This document shows positions 1-11,471 of a stretch of 64,000 nt of DNA, in pieces. The stretch comes from Hymenoscyphus infarciens (lineage: Eukaryota > Ascomycota > Leotiomycetes > Helotiales > Helotiaceae): NCBI GenBank assembly GCA_001414345.1, contig LLCB01000037.1, positions 214,509 through 278,508 of the forward strand, in the 5' to 3' direction. Every line of letters starts with the position of its first letter. Position 1 is the first letter of the stretch. The position numbers were made by a program, and so were the translations under genes. The notes beneath the pieces were generated by a model that had not been told where the DNA came from, made no database searches, and worked only from the letters and a program-made list of their open reading frames with translations.

Positions 1-840
1 TCGCTGCTTTATCTAAGAGCTATTAAACACGCTTTAAATATCTACTAATATAAATAGTAGAGAATCGGTTCTCTATAACTAACTAGAGAATCGGTTCTCT
101 ACTCTATAGTCTTATACCTTCTAAAGAGTATTTCGCTGCTTTATTAAAGTACTATCGAATATACTTCGAATATTCTAATATAAATAGTAGAGAGTCTATT
201 ATCTAGTTATAAAAACCCCTTTACGTTTATACTTCTGTTTATGCTACCTAGGCCCCTTCTAATTACTCTATCACTATTACTAGAGGTCCTTTACCCCTTT
301 TAGTAATTCTCTTAACTTAAATATAGTATATACTAACTATATAGAATAACTGCTGTAGGTATCACCTTTAATCTTAGGTTAGTATATAGCCCTCGCCTTT
401 TTAGAGTTATATATAATTTTATAGTATATCTAGAGTAGAAGTCCTCTAGTGTTAGCGGATGTGTAGAATCGACTTTGAGAGCTTTCTTAATTAGTTCGTT
501 TTAGCAGTTTATAGATGCTGCTATTAAGTAAATAAGCTATATAGGTCTTTTTTGTCGATATCTAGTATATTGCTGTATATGACGTGGCTTCTTTGTAGAA
601 GGTTAAGAGGCTGAAAACTCTAACGGTTGTAAAAAGGGGTATTACTATGTCACCTTTTTAACTTAAACTTAGCTCTATAGACAGTTCTAGAGGCGAAATA
701 GAACTGCTAGAGGTTCGTAGGATGTACCGCGTATAGGTGTTGAGTCTTCGCATCCCTAAGTTGAAAGATAAATTGGGAAATAATAGTTCCTTCACTACTC
801 TACCCCCTTTAACCAATCCAGCTTTTTGGATTAATTAGAA
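1..840. repeat. AT-rich, RIP-like degraded repeat
   Basis: No open frame of note on either strand; the sequence is dominated by TA, TAG and CTA steps, the pattern left in fungi by C-to-T repeat-induced mutation. A segment is duplicated in tandem with a step of about 130 bp: TCGCTGCTTTAT occurs near 1 and near 131, and CTAATATAAATAGTAGAGA near 45 and near 175. An imperfect palindrome AGAGAATCGGTTCTCT occurs twice (about 59-74 and 86-101). The original element is not recognisable. Base composition becomes ordinary from about 780 onward. Confidence 0.6.
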
Positions 841-1246
841 AGCCGAACGAATGATGGTCCCAAAGAGTTGGGTGAATCGTTCGTTGGGAAATCGCTATTC
901 ATGCCTTGCGAGCTTAGACGCTCTTGCCCTTTCTATATCGTGTGGGATAATCGCCATTATTTTGAATGTTCAGAGAGATCGGGAAACAAAGTTTCACCTT
1001 ATTCGAAACATTTGGAATGTTAGTTGCAGAGGCAGGAGCTACTAGGGGTGTTGATTAGGTGCAGGTGTACTCGAGTAGGTATCTGGTGGTATCCAATTGG
1101 TGGTCCACGTGTATCACACCTCAACTACCGTAACACCCCGGAACTACCTAACACAACCCCTCCTGGTGTCTCCTCTCCACATTCATCCACCTACACGCTT
1201 CCATTTCCGCCCGGCCTGCATTCAAATTGCGCTTTCAATTTGATCC

Positions 1247-2940
1247 ATGTCGGGCTTTGGCGCTACAACTGTGACGGACCGGGGACAAAATGTTAAATAT
1301 GATCGACTTCTCACTTCATCGCCGCCGCCGGAAACTCTCCCACCTGCAACCTTTGATGTTCACGAGGTCACCCAGCGTATCCTCGATCGGCACCTGGAGA
1401 GCTTCAAGAGTAGCAAGAAACGACAGTTAATCATGATGAGTGGGACGGTCATTGGGGCTTTAGTGTTCCTGTACTGGGTTATTGGGTAAGTTTGGGTGTT
1501 TTGGTGTTTCGGGTTGTTATTTGTTTCTGGAGACTGCAATGTCGAAATTCATGACTTTCCCCTTTCTCACTTCGCCTACCTCTGTAAACACCGCTAACTC
1601 CTCTCAGGGCCAACGGTCAATCGCTTCAAGGATGCGACTCTGTTGAGGTTGGATACCAATGCCAACCTGAAATTTCTCACTACTGGGGACAATACTCTCC
1701 CTATTTTTCCGTCCCATCTGGGATTTCTACGGAGATCCCAGATACTTGTCAAGTCACCTTTGCACAGGTTCTATCTCGTCACGGCGCCCGAGACCCCACC
1801 GCTGGGAAGACCGCAAAGTACAATGAGACCGTCAACCTTATTCACGCCAAAGCGGAATCCTACGGTGCTGGTTACGAATTCATCAAAGCCTATGAATACA
1901 CTCTCGGTGCAGATCAATTAACAGAGTTCGGTCAACAACAATTGATTAACTCCGGCAAAAACTTCTACCAACGCTATCACACGCTCGCTCTCCACACCAT
2001 CCCGTTCATTCGGGCTTCAGGTCAAGATCGAGTCGTGGAATCCGCTCAAAACTGGACCCAAGGATTCCATGAACTCCGTCTAGAAGATAACCCCGCAAAA
2101 GTCTGCTGGCCATACGACATCCTCCAAATCAGCGAAGATGCCGGTTCAAACAACACCCTCAGCCACAGTCTCTGTGACGCCTACGAAAACCCAAAAGTCG
2201 ATATCAAAGACCTAGCAATGCAAACCTGGGCTGATATCTTCACTCCCCCCATCACCGCTCGTCTGAACGAGAATCTCCCCGGTGTAAATTTCACCAGCGA
2301 AACTACAGTTTACATGATGGATCTCTGTCCTTTCAACACCATCGCCTCACCCGCCGGAGAAATCCATGCGTTCTGTAGCCTCTTCACTGAGAGTGAGTGG
2401 AATCAATACGATTACCTCCAATCACTAGGAAAATACTACGGTTACACATGGGGAAATCCCCTCGGTGCCACCCAAGGCGTGGGATTTACCAATGAACTTA
2501 TTGCTCGACTAACAAGTACACCCGTCAGCGACCATACTTCCACGAACTCCACCCTCGATTCATCCAGGAAAACATTTCCGCTCGGTGGAAGCACAAGTCT
2601 CTACGCAGATTTCAGCCACGACAACGACATGACCGCCATTTTCGGTGCTCTTGGTCTCTACAACGCAACCAGACCATTGTTAAACACCACCATCGAGGAT
2701 GTTCGGGAAACGAACGGGTTCTCTGCTTCGTGGACTGTGCCATTTGCAGCGAGAGCTTACTTTGAGAAGATGACTTGCGTTGGTGCTGAGGAGGAGTACG
2801 TTCGTGTACTCGTTAATGATCGGGTGCTACCATTGGAGACTTGTGGAGGAGATACCCTGGGTAGATGTACGCTGAGTTCTTTTATTGGTAGTCTGAGTTT
2901 TGCTAGAGCGGGCGGGCATTGGGATCAGTGCTTTGTGTAG
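1247..2940 (+). CDS. histidine acid phosphatase, PhyA phytase family, membrane-anchored
   Basis: Exons 1247-1485 and 1608-2940 give a 523-residue protein. Family enzymes release phosphate from phytate and other phosphomonoesters through a phospho-histidine intermediate. The catalytic RHGAR motif is at about residue 136 (RHGARDP where RHGARYP is usual) and the proton-donor HD motif is in SHDND at about residue 415. The stretch GCDSVEVGYQCQPEISHYWG just after the intron is typical of PhyA. Several N-x-S/T sequons suggest a glycosylated, extracytoplasmic catalytic domain. Instead of a short cleavable signal there are about 60 hydrophilic residues followed by one hydrophobic helix (residues about 61-80), which reads as a type II signal anchor. 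The ATG at 1247 is the only in-frame start before the helix that keeps the frame open. The intron has a GTAAGT donor and a GCTAACTC branch site. Confidence 0.9.
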
Positions 2941-3560
2941 GAACATAAGTAGTGAGATTGTACATGCCCTAAAATAAATAACTGTCTATCCGCGTTTTTT
3001 GTGCTCGTGGGAGAGTGATGTCCTTGAAGTTCTAGTGGGCTTGAGTGTCTCAGGGGAGTTAGTACATCGAGAAGCAACGGAAGTCAACAGTCTCCGTAGC
3101 CCAGAGAACCTCTCGAGGGGGTCTTCGATCGCTTGGTCGAGCTAATTCGACCTCGTCTCTAATCGCGGGATCCAGAAAGCCTGGAAGGAGGAGGGCAAGA
3201 ACTAACCCTTGGCCTCCAGGTCCTGTTGCTTTCGTCCATCGCTTCCTGGGCGAATTACATAGTCTCAGTTCCACCAGTGCAGATGGAGAGTGAAATGAGC
3301 GCTTGGTATAGAATTAGACAGAAAATGCTCTCCCTAAAATACATAGATACCTAACCTAATAACCTTTGAACTCCAACTCCCTTTGCTCTCGCCCCTCTCT
3401 TCATTGATGAATTAACAAGCAAATGGTAGCTTCATAAACCGAACTCCCCAGTCTTCGAATCATCGTAAACGCCCCTGACATAGTCGCCTGTCTAAGTTTG
3501 AAACAGCCCATTTCGTGACCAAATATACAAAATCCCGCCCCTTATCTCAATAGTCGATTC
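2941..3560. other. intergenic, tail-to-tail, no gene seen
   Basis: Lies between the 3' ends of the phytase gene (+) and ROT1 (-). Only short open stretches without family resemblance are present. It presumably holds both 3' UTRs; AATAAATAA near 2972-2980 could serve phytase polyadenylation. Confidence 0.5.
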
Positions 3561-4523
3561 CTATAACAAGTATGCTGTTCCACCGAAAACAATCATTCCC
3601 AATCCAGTCCACCAGATAATATTAAGATCGACTCGTTGCATGAGAGAGCGTTCTTCGATTCCTCTCTTGATGTGTTTCGCGTGCTGGTTCATGGGGATTG
3701 GTAATTCTCCTGCTCCGGCGGTTCTCTTTGATTTCGCTGCTGCGGATGTTGCCGCGGCGGTGGGGTTGAGAGTCACGGTTGGAAGCATCATGGGAGGTTT
3801 GTAGGCGAGGAACATGGGGTTCATTAGGGTGCCGTCGAATTGGTAGAGGTCGAGTCTAGTCATTTTCGTATATGGGTCGATGTAAACTTGCCATTTCTAA
3901 TTTGCTCTGTTAGTCTCTCGTCCTCGGAATTGGACTGGAAGAGGCTTACAGCCATGGTTTCGGACTGGTTGTATCTCGTGTATGTTGCGTGAGTTTCGGA
4001 TTTGCAGGGATCGGATTGAAGTTGTCTGCCGTCGCTGGTAAAAGGAGTCATTGATAATGAGAGATCGGTATTCATTACAACAGTTCCATGTTGAAACTGC
4101 ATTATTCCGGTAGGGCATTGAGGGTCGGCAGCTGCAGCTTTCAATCAGTATGAGAGATTGGTGGTTTGGCGGTTTTCGAGGAACCTACGATTTGAAACGG
4201 CGCGGTAGTATGCCTCCTCGTAAAAGCCATCTTCGGTGAAGGAGTAGGAAATCCCAGTGTGAGTCGGCTCGATGAAACTATCGTTGACCGGATTGTAGAA
4301 GCCCTAGAAGCTCTTATCAGCATTTCATTTCTGGTTGCCAAAATTCGTTTTGATATTGTCTCCTGTTCCCAGAATAGAACGAACGTACCGGACCCGTTAT
4401 GACCTTTGCGGATTTCGTCGACCATGTTCCCACCAGTTGAGCATCAATCGCAGCGGATGCGGAGGTTGCGAGGCATGCGCCTGCGATGAGTAGCGACTGT
4501 AGGGTGAAGGAAGGGGAAGGCAT
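3561..4523 (-). CDS. rot1: ROT1, ER membrane chaperone
   Basis: Four exons on the minus strand, 4523-4389, 4303-4189, 4137-3950 and 3896-3561, give 257 residues; yeast Rot1 has 256. Rot1 is an essential ER membrane protein needed for folding of glycoproteins, N/O-glycosylation and beta-1,6-glucan synthesis. Seen here: a cleavable signal ([14 protein letters not shown]), the family-typical [46 protein letters not shown] and RLDLYQFDG blocks, a cysteine pair, and a C-terminal membrane helix (residues about 236-256). The introns were chosen because they restore continuous Rot1 similarity in one frame; the third (3897-3949) removes an in-frame stop. The start is the first ATG directly ahead of the signal peptide. 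Confidence 0.92.
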
Positions 4524-4899
4524 TGTGGTGGTTGAACGAGAGTGTTGGTGGTCGGGTCGGAAAGTTGGGATTGGCAGGAGAGACGATGGCAGGATGGCAG
4601 GCAAGATTTAGAGGCGGCGGAGGATGGAACTTAAGCGCGATGCCACCAGCCACAAAACGTTGATGTGGCGCAACTAAAAAATTATGGACCCCCTCGGCAT
4701 CGCCCTGGCGTTTGAGCTTCGAATTCTTTTTCCACTACGAGTCTATGAGTACGGTACCTAAGACTCAGACGAGATGACTTTCAAAAGTTTGAGGCTTTAT
4801 TGAGAAAAATTGGGAAGTCTTCCTCAAGTCTCCAAAATCAAACCACACCGCGAGTTTTCCACCCCCCCCCAGTCTTGAGCAATTCATCAGCTCTGCCAC
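4524..4899. promoter_or_regulatory. shared upstream region of ROT1 and the folate cyclo-ligase
   Basis: A 376 bp divergent intergenic region. It contains a C-homopolymer of about 10 bases near 4861-4870. No obvious TATA box. No other coding potential is supported. Confidence 0.4.
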
Positions 4900-5728
4900 A
4901 TGGCTCAACAGCCCATAGAAACCTTAGACACCACCAACATGGCCGCTTCTACAGGATTAAAGGCAGCAAAAAAGGAACTTCGCACCTTGATGAAGGAAAC
5001 ACTCAAAAACATATCAGAAGAATCAATCATGGCACAAAGTGAGTTTGATATTCAATATTTGAGTACACTCACACTCACACTTCTCAGGCAACACCATCTT
5101 CCACAGGCTCCACGCATTCCCATCATATCAAAATGCACGTCGCGTTGGAATCTACTTGTCCATGCCTACAGGAGAGTTGCAAACTGATCAAATTGTTCGT
5201 CATGCGCTCGCTAGTGGAAAGCAAGTCTTCGTTCCATTTCTCCACCCGCCAAAGACACCAGTCATTGGTACGCCCAAGTCTGTCATGGACATGGTGCTTC
5301 TTGACTCGATTGCTGATTACGAGGCTTTGAAAAGAGATAGCTGGGGGATTCCGAGCATTGACAAGCTGACTGTTCATGAACGGGAACACGTCCTGGGAGA
5401 GAGGAACGAAAGTGAGGATTTGGATATGATCTTGGTGCCCGGGGTGGCTTTTGACCTGAGCCCATGTGGGTTTGTGAGAAGACTGGGCCGTGGAAAGGGA
5501 TTTTATGACTACTTCTTACACAGATACAGTCAAAGTGGTGGATCACTTGGAGACGAGCTATCAGTTGGGCCAAGAAAGAGTCCATTGCTGTATGGTTTAG
5601 CCCTCAGAGAGCAATTCCTAGGAGTAGAAACTGAACAGTCCATACCAGTGGGGGAGCAAGATCGCCTGCTGCATGGCGTGCTGGTAGGTGACGGAACGTT
5701 CGTGGATACCATCAACAAAAATTCCTAG
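4900..5728 (+). CDS. 5-formyltetrahydrofolate cyclo-ligase
   Basis: Exons 4900-5038 and 5088-5728, 259 residues. The enzyme (yeast FAU1, human MTHFS) uses ATP to convert 5-formyl-THF to 5,10-methenyl-THF. Seen: the N-terminal KKELRTLMKETL helix, YLSMPTGELQT, FVPFLHPPKT, and the phosphate/ATP-binding signature LVPGVAFDLSPCGFVRRLG followed by RGKGFYDYFL. The 49 bp intron uses the acceptor TTCTCAG at 5081-5087; the later CACAG acceptor would leave the wrong frame. An internal ATG at 4939 (MAASTG...) could be the start instead of 4900. Confidence 0.9.
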
Positions 5729-5865
5729 AATTGCTCCAATTCCCGGAGCTGAATCTGAAGATCATAAGAACTCCATTTGCCTATTTCTTCCCAAATCCCA
5801 CCATGATTTTGTCGTAATTGTATAACCGCCCAAATGGTCAAATCATTGACGCCTTTTTGTTGCCT

Positions 5866-6268
5866 TCATCCGTTCAAACTCTGGATCAACGACACATTGT
5901 CTCCCTTCAACAAGATTTGACCTATAGAACGATTAGCGAAACCCCTGCTCGCTGAACCAAAATATGTACGCACCTAATGATCTTCGGCTCTCCTCCGTTG
6001 TCTTTGTCGCCTGCTTTACCTCGACCGCATCGTCAATAACCAGGTTCATAAACTCGTCGAAACCCTGTAAACATGTCGGTTAGCACTACTTCGTCTTCAT
6101 GTTTGCATTATGTGGCATGCGGCTCACTCTAATTCTGCCCTCGATTCTTATTGCCAGCTGCTCGTACAACCAAATTTGGACCGTTGAGTGTTGCTGGAGG
6201 AGCTTGAATATGAAGTTGATGGGTGGGAGCAGGACTTTGCGCCCGCCGCCTCCGCCGCCTCGATTCAT
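5866..6268 (-). CDS. small nuclear ribonucleoprotein SmE
   Basis: Three exons, 6268-6128, 6064-5974 and 5921-5866, give 95 residues (human SNRPE 92, yeast Sme1 94). SmE is one of seven Sm proteins forming the ring around U1, U2, U4 and U5 snRNA. Sm1 motif: PINFIFKLLQ...VQIWLYEQLAIRIEGRI then GFDEFMNLVIDDAVEV; Sm2 motif: GQILLKGDNVSLIQSL. Family homology crosses both introns without a gap. The N-terminus begins with a glycine run (MNRGGGGGGRK), longer than usual; the start ATG is the only one close to the Sm fold. It is transcribed divergently from the karyopherin gene. Confidence 0.92.
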
Positions 6269-6305
6269 TCTGATGTTGGTTTGTGCGTGGAAGGTTCTTC
6301 GTATG

Positions 6306-6335
6306 CTGTTCTGTTCTGTTCTGTTCTGTTCTGTT
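6306..6335. repeat. (CTGTT)6 microsatellite
   Basis: Six perfect CTGTT units, lying just upstream of the SmE start in its probable 5' UTR. Confidence 0.9.
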
Positions 6336-6710
6336 CCGGCAAATGTCCTCCAGGAGTTGTTGGGAGAGGAGGTTGACTTGCAGTATTGTTTGCGCTGCGC
6401 GTGCAAACAGTTCCGTATGGTGACGGGAGTTGGTGGGTTGCTGGGAAAGCGCGCTAGTGGGGATTTATTTGGGGGTACTAGTATTTGGGGGTTCAGCACT
6501 CGCTCTATGACAACCTTGACCTCAAGCCTTCACGCAAAGACAACTCCCACTCTCTTTCCTTGCCTTTTCTCTCTTTTACATTTACATATTAGGATTCACG
6601 ACACTATCAAAACGACCGGGGCGTTCTGCAACTGATATCCACCGTTTTTACGGTCCTCCAACCGACCTCACCTACCTAATTTCCTCGCACCACTTGCCCC
6701 GCCATCACAA

Positions 6711-9700
6711 ATGGTAATCATGGCGACGACGGCCACCACCCAGCAGGCCTTTGCGCCAGTCCTCACGGCCATGTCAACTATGCGCGATGGTCAGAGGGAG
6801 CAAAAGAAGCAGGCACATCAGTTTTTGGAGGGATTTCAGAAATCAGTATGTCGCATCACTTGGGAGGGAAACACATCGCGGGATTTCAAGAGGGAACTTG
6901 CACGCTGATATACTCTCTCTAGACGGAAGCATGGCAGATGACTATTGGCATCCTGAATTCGCAGGCTGATCTCGAGGCCAAATTGTTTGCGGCCACCACT
7001 TTGAGAGGAAAGGTGGGTGGGATGGGATCTTGGGGAGATATTCCATGCGCTAACTTGCTAGATAACTTACGATGTCAATCAAATACCACCCGACACTCTT
7101 CCCGCTCTCCGAGACCAAGTCCTGGGTCTTTTAAGTCAATTTGCCACCGGCCCCCGACCAATTCGAATCCAGTTATGTGTGTGTTTGGCCATCTTGGCCA
7201 TTCAAATGACGGGGTGGAAAGATGTGGTGCAGTTAGTGGGCTCAACATTGGGATCCTCCAACGAAGGTCACGCCTGTATCCTCGATTTCCTAAAGGTTCT
7301 CCCCGAAGAGGTCACCGAAGGGCGAAAGATCAATTTGACAGTATGTGGGCCGAAACACACCATCCCGCGAGCATCTATAACGACCTTTGGTTGGGGAGAG
7401 ATAGCTGTATACGAGTCTAATGCGTAATATTAGGAAGATGAGCTGCAACAAAGAACGCAGGAGTTACTGGGAGATAATGCGAGCCTGGTCGTCCAACTCC
7501 TGATCAACTATACTCAGTCATCCGGTATGTTTTGGTTGGTCACTACCTGTGCCCCATACTAATATCTCTAGATTCGGCTTCAACAAACCCGCAACTTCTC
7601 GAGGTTATTACGTCCTGGCTTCGCGAGGTGCCCGTAGGGGATATTGTCAACTCCCCGCTTTTAGACGTCATATTCAGTGCGTTGAATTCGGATAGGTCCT
7701 TTGAGGCTGCGACAGATTGCCTGTGTGCGATATTCAAAGAGACACGTGAGGTGGACGAGTATCTTGCCACCATTCAGGTCCTTTTACCTCGCGTTGTTGC
7801 ACTTCGTCCTCGTATACGACAAGCTGCCGCAGAAGGAGATGTTGATGCAGATCTTTACAAAGGTTTGACTCGGATTTTCGCAGAAGCTGGGGAAGCATGG
7901 GTGGTTCTGATCGCTCGTGAGCCCACCGCATTCCGACCACTTGTGGAAGCGGTCTTGGAGTGCGCAGCTTTGGACACGGACCGGGATGCCATTGCGCTGA
8001 CTTTCATTTTCTGGTACGAGTTGAAGCTATATCTTGTCCTCGAAAAGTATATTCAAGCCCGGGTCCAGTACGTCGACGTTTATTCAAACCTGGTCGATGT
8101 CATGCTCAAGCAACTGGAATTTCCGACCGAGACTCCAGGCGAGACGGATCTTTTTGATGGAGATCGTGAAGCTGAAGAGAAATTTCGCGAGTTTCGGCAC
8201 CTCATGGGAGATGTTTTGAAGGATTGTTGCGAAATCATGGGAGTGACGGATTGTCTATCCAAGGTTCTGGATCGTATAAAGGCATGGATGGGTGCTTATG
8301 CAGGCCAAGCGACCGCCAATTCCGTCCCTCACTGGCAACAACTTGAGGCGCCTCTGTTCAGCATGCGGGCGATGGGCAAAATGGTTGATAAGGACGAGGA
8401 CATCATTTTGCCCCAAATCATGCCTCTGATTGTTCAGATCCCGCATCACGAAAAACTACGATTTGCAACAATTATGGTGTTAGGGCGCTATACCGAATGG
8501 ACCTCGAACCATCCGGAGCTCCTGGAATCTCAGTTCACATATATCGTCTCGTCATTTGCAACTGATTCCAAGGAGATTATTCGAGCGGCTGCCATGGCCA
8601 TGAAATTCTTTTGCACGGACTGCAAACACTTACTCAGTGGCCAGGTTGTACAGCTGCAACAGTTTTATGACCAGACTCTTGATAACCTCCCGGGTATCAG
8701 CCAAGAAGAGTTGACTGATGGGGTTGCAAATGTTGTCGCAGTTCAGCCACCTACCCAAACTTTCGACCTCCTCAAACTTTACTGTGATCCCTTGATGGCT
8801 CGATTGATGGCCAAGGCCAACGCGGCCACAGACGAGGAAGGAAAGCTTGCAGTAGCAGGTTCGTACACTTACTCCCCCTTTTTAACTGTTTTGCTAACCC
8901 ATCAAAGACCACTTGCAGTTAATCACAATTTTCATCCAGATTGTGGTCCCATATGTTGAACCTGGACAAGAAAACCCTGCAGTTAAATATTGCCAGGAGA
9001 TTTTCCCCATTCTATCGACCATCCTGGACACATTTTTAACATTTACGCCAATCTGTGAAAGAATCTGCCGATGTTGGAGATATATGGTCATCTCATATCG
9101 AACCTCAACCGTTCCTCTCCTCCCTCAAATGGCAAACAAGCTTGCCACCGGATTTTCTACGTCAAAACAGGGCTGCTTCCTTTGGGCGACAGGCGCTATC
9201 CTGCGAGAATTCTCGGAAGACCGAGAACATGTGGACGAAAATACAACCGAGTCCATATACTCTTTCTTTGAAGCTCAATCGAGAAACATGCTTCAGATGA
9301 TGAGCGATTTGCCACCACAAGACCTACCCGATGTTATCGAGGACTTCTACCGTCTCTTGGTGGATGCATTGCTTTATTACCCACATAAATTAATTGGCTC
9401 AGATCTCTTCGCGCCCATTTTGCAAGCTGCCATCGCAGCATTGGCTCTCCAGCAAAGAGAACCTCTTTCCGCTACCCTCCACTACCTTCGAGATGTCATC
9501 GGATATGGAGGCGACAACCCGCCAAGTTCAAACAAAAGCCCAAACCCGGCCGAAATTCAACACGCCGTGCAGACGCTTTTGATTGCCAATGGCGAACATC
9601 TTGTGAAGTCAATTTTGGCCGGTATGATGATTACCTTCCCTGATGACTGTTTCACAGATGGTAGTGGTGCACTCTTGGGATTGTTCGAGATCCTGCCTGA

Positions 9701-9938
9701 GCAGACCGCTGTTTGGGTTGATAAGACCGTTCGCCTGCTCCCAGCTGGCACCATTCGCGAAGCAGAAATTGATCGGCTCATGAGCGGAATACAAGAACGC
9801 TTGTCGCTTGGAAAGGATGGTCTTCGCAAGGTCCGCAGTTTGCTCCAAGATTTTACGAACACTTATAGGAGACGGTACGTCGCTCCCAGAGATGGTTTAG
9901 GCAGTCTGGAAGCGGAGAGATTCCATTACAAGGCTTGA
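6711..9938 (+). CDS. importin-beta family karyopherin, Mtr10/transportin-SR type
   Basis: Six exons, 6711-6845, 6923-7012, 7062-7340, 7434-7524, 7572-8858 and 8908-9938, encode 970 residues (yeast Mtr10 972). The family imports SR-like RNA-binding proteins such as Npl3 into the nucleus in a Ran-dependent way, and is also involved in tRNA retrograde transport. Seen: N-terminal helical repeats with AHQFLEGFQKSTEAWQ and LFAATTLRGKI, a later PICERICRCWRYMVISYR block, and the GCFLWATGAILREFSED segment, all typical of Mtr10/TNPO3. The introns lie early, as is common in the family. The start may be 6711 or the next ATG at 6720; both precede the first HEAT-like helix. A GT-rich 3' flank follows. Confidence 0.9.
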
Positions 9939-11471
9939 TAAAAAAAAACTCCCTCTCGAGTCCAGTGGAGATTTTATACCCCCTTTACTGATGAGCTCTC
10001 CACTTTTTCACATTTTCAGTTTGGTCTTTGTTTGGTTGATTGCATGGCATAGCGATGGAGATGGGTCAAGTCTCGTGTTGTCGGTTTAGAGGCTGCGTTT
10101 TGATTTGGAGAGGAGGATGGATGGGCTTTGATGCATGGAAAAAGTTTGATGGGTAGATGGGTAGGTTGGTGGATTGTTGGTTGGGATGGGATGGTTGATT
10201 GTCATGTGGATGGATGGATGGGTGAAGATGACACAGAGGCATATTTGAGCGTATACATGGACTGAATCGGGTGGAGTTAAGGAGGGAATTTCCCGGTGGT
10301 AGTCAACGAAAGATGATATATTTCAATCTAGGTCCAGCAGCTTCCAGTGGACTCGACCCTTCTTCTACTTGACGGGGGACTGAACAATACGAAAAGAAGA
10401 CTGAACACGTCATTTGAGACCCCGACCAGGGCCTAAGATTACACTGGAGGGTGACTGGGCAACAATTGCCCTGATTGTTTCAGGGGACTTGGGATAATGA
10501 AGAATGGCAAGAGTTCGTTTTCCTACACGGTTTTCGCATGATTGATTTCATTGTTCGAGGCTTTCCAAAGTAACGGACAAATAGGCAGCTAGTTGCTCTG
10601 CGGAACCCGAAAAGGGTGGAAAGTGCCTATGAAATCTCCTCTCTCTGTCTGTTCTCCATTTGGTATGTGTGTTCAAAGAGTGCCCGCCCCGAAGGGGAAG
10701 GAGGTGAAGAAACTGGTACTCGGGCTCCAATCTCGCTCCGGCTTGGGTGGGAGTTGACGCTTTGAGGAGCCATTACGCCCAGGGTAAGTCGTCGTTCTAG
10801 AATCTCAATAAGCATCTACCGTGTATTTCTCGCTAACACAAGAGCCTAAGGGCTGTTAGTTCCCCGAGACACTGGAAGAGTCTTCACCAACTTTCGCTTA
10901 TAATCTCGCTTAATCGCATATAAATCCCGGGGCTTTACAAAGTTCACTTTGACGTACCTCACTCCCACGATTCTCACCTCATCTCGACAAGCCATTAAGT
11001 GAGGCTTACGCCAACGAATTATGGAGCCCCAGCTCCCCTCGAAGATTGAGGAGGCAAGGAGGGAGATAGAAGTGGAGAGGGTGGAGGAAGAGGTATTACT
11101 TTTTCACTTGGGTTTTCTTCTGGTCATCGATAGGTAGCCGTGTTTTTAAAGAAGTAGATTGATTGTTCCAACCATCTAGGTAAATTTTAAGTTGTTCCAA
11201 GTGTTGAGGATAGTTGACTTGAATTACCCTAAAAAGCGAGAACAATGAGCTAGGCAGGCAGGCACGAGCCTGAAGTATATACGGCCGCGTCGATTCTGAG
11301 TAGATGCGTATTTGTGACAAGTCAAAAAAACAAAGGGGAATTATGTTTAGGAAAATAAAAAAATGGCATAGAGTATTTGTACATTATTCATTTACACATT
11401 AATGCATTAAGGTATTCGTCAGCCCATCAATGAGACCAATACCATCATCCCTTCATTGTCCGAAAAACGCT
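9939..11471. other. 1.5 kb gene-free interval
   Basis: Tail-to-tail space between the karyopherin (+) and the zinc regulator (-). About 10,130-10,230 is a loose GGATGG/GATGGATG low-complexity tract. No open frame resembles a known family. A partial MITE copy near 11,160-11,270 is listed separately. Confidence 0.5.
11160..11270. mobile_element. partial copy of a short MITE family
   Basis: One end reads AATTACCCTAAAAAGCGAG then AACAATGAGCTAGGCAGGCA. This matches the right end of the complete copy at 55,356-55,522 (AATTACTCTAAAAAGTTGG, AACAACGAGCTAGGTAGGCA). The inner flank with GTTCCAACCATCTAGGTAAA resembles the other arm. It has no coding capacity and its ends are diverged. Confidence 0.45.

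Noticed and set aside
11096..11320. 74-codon minus-strand open frame
   Set aside because: It overlaps the MITE-like copy and has no protein features.
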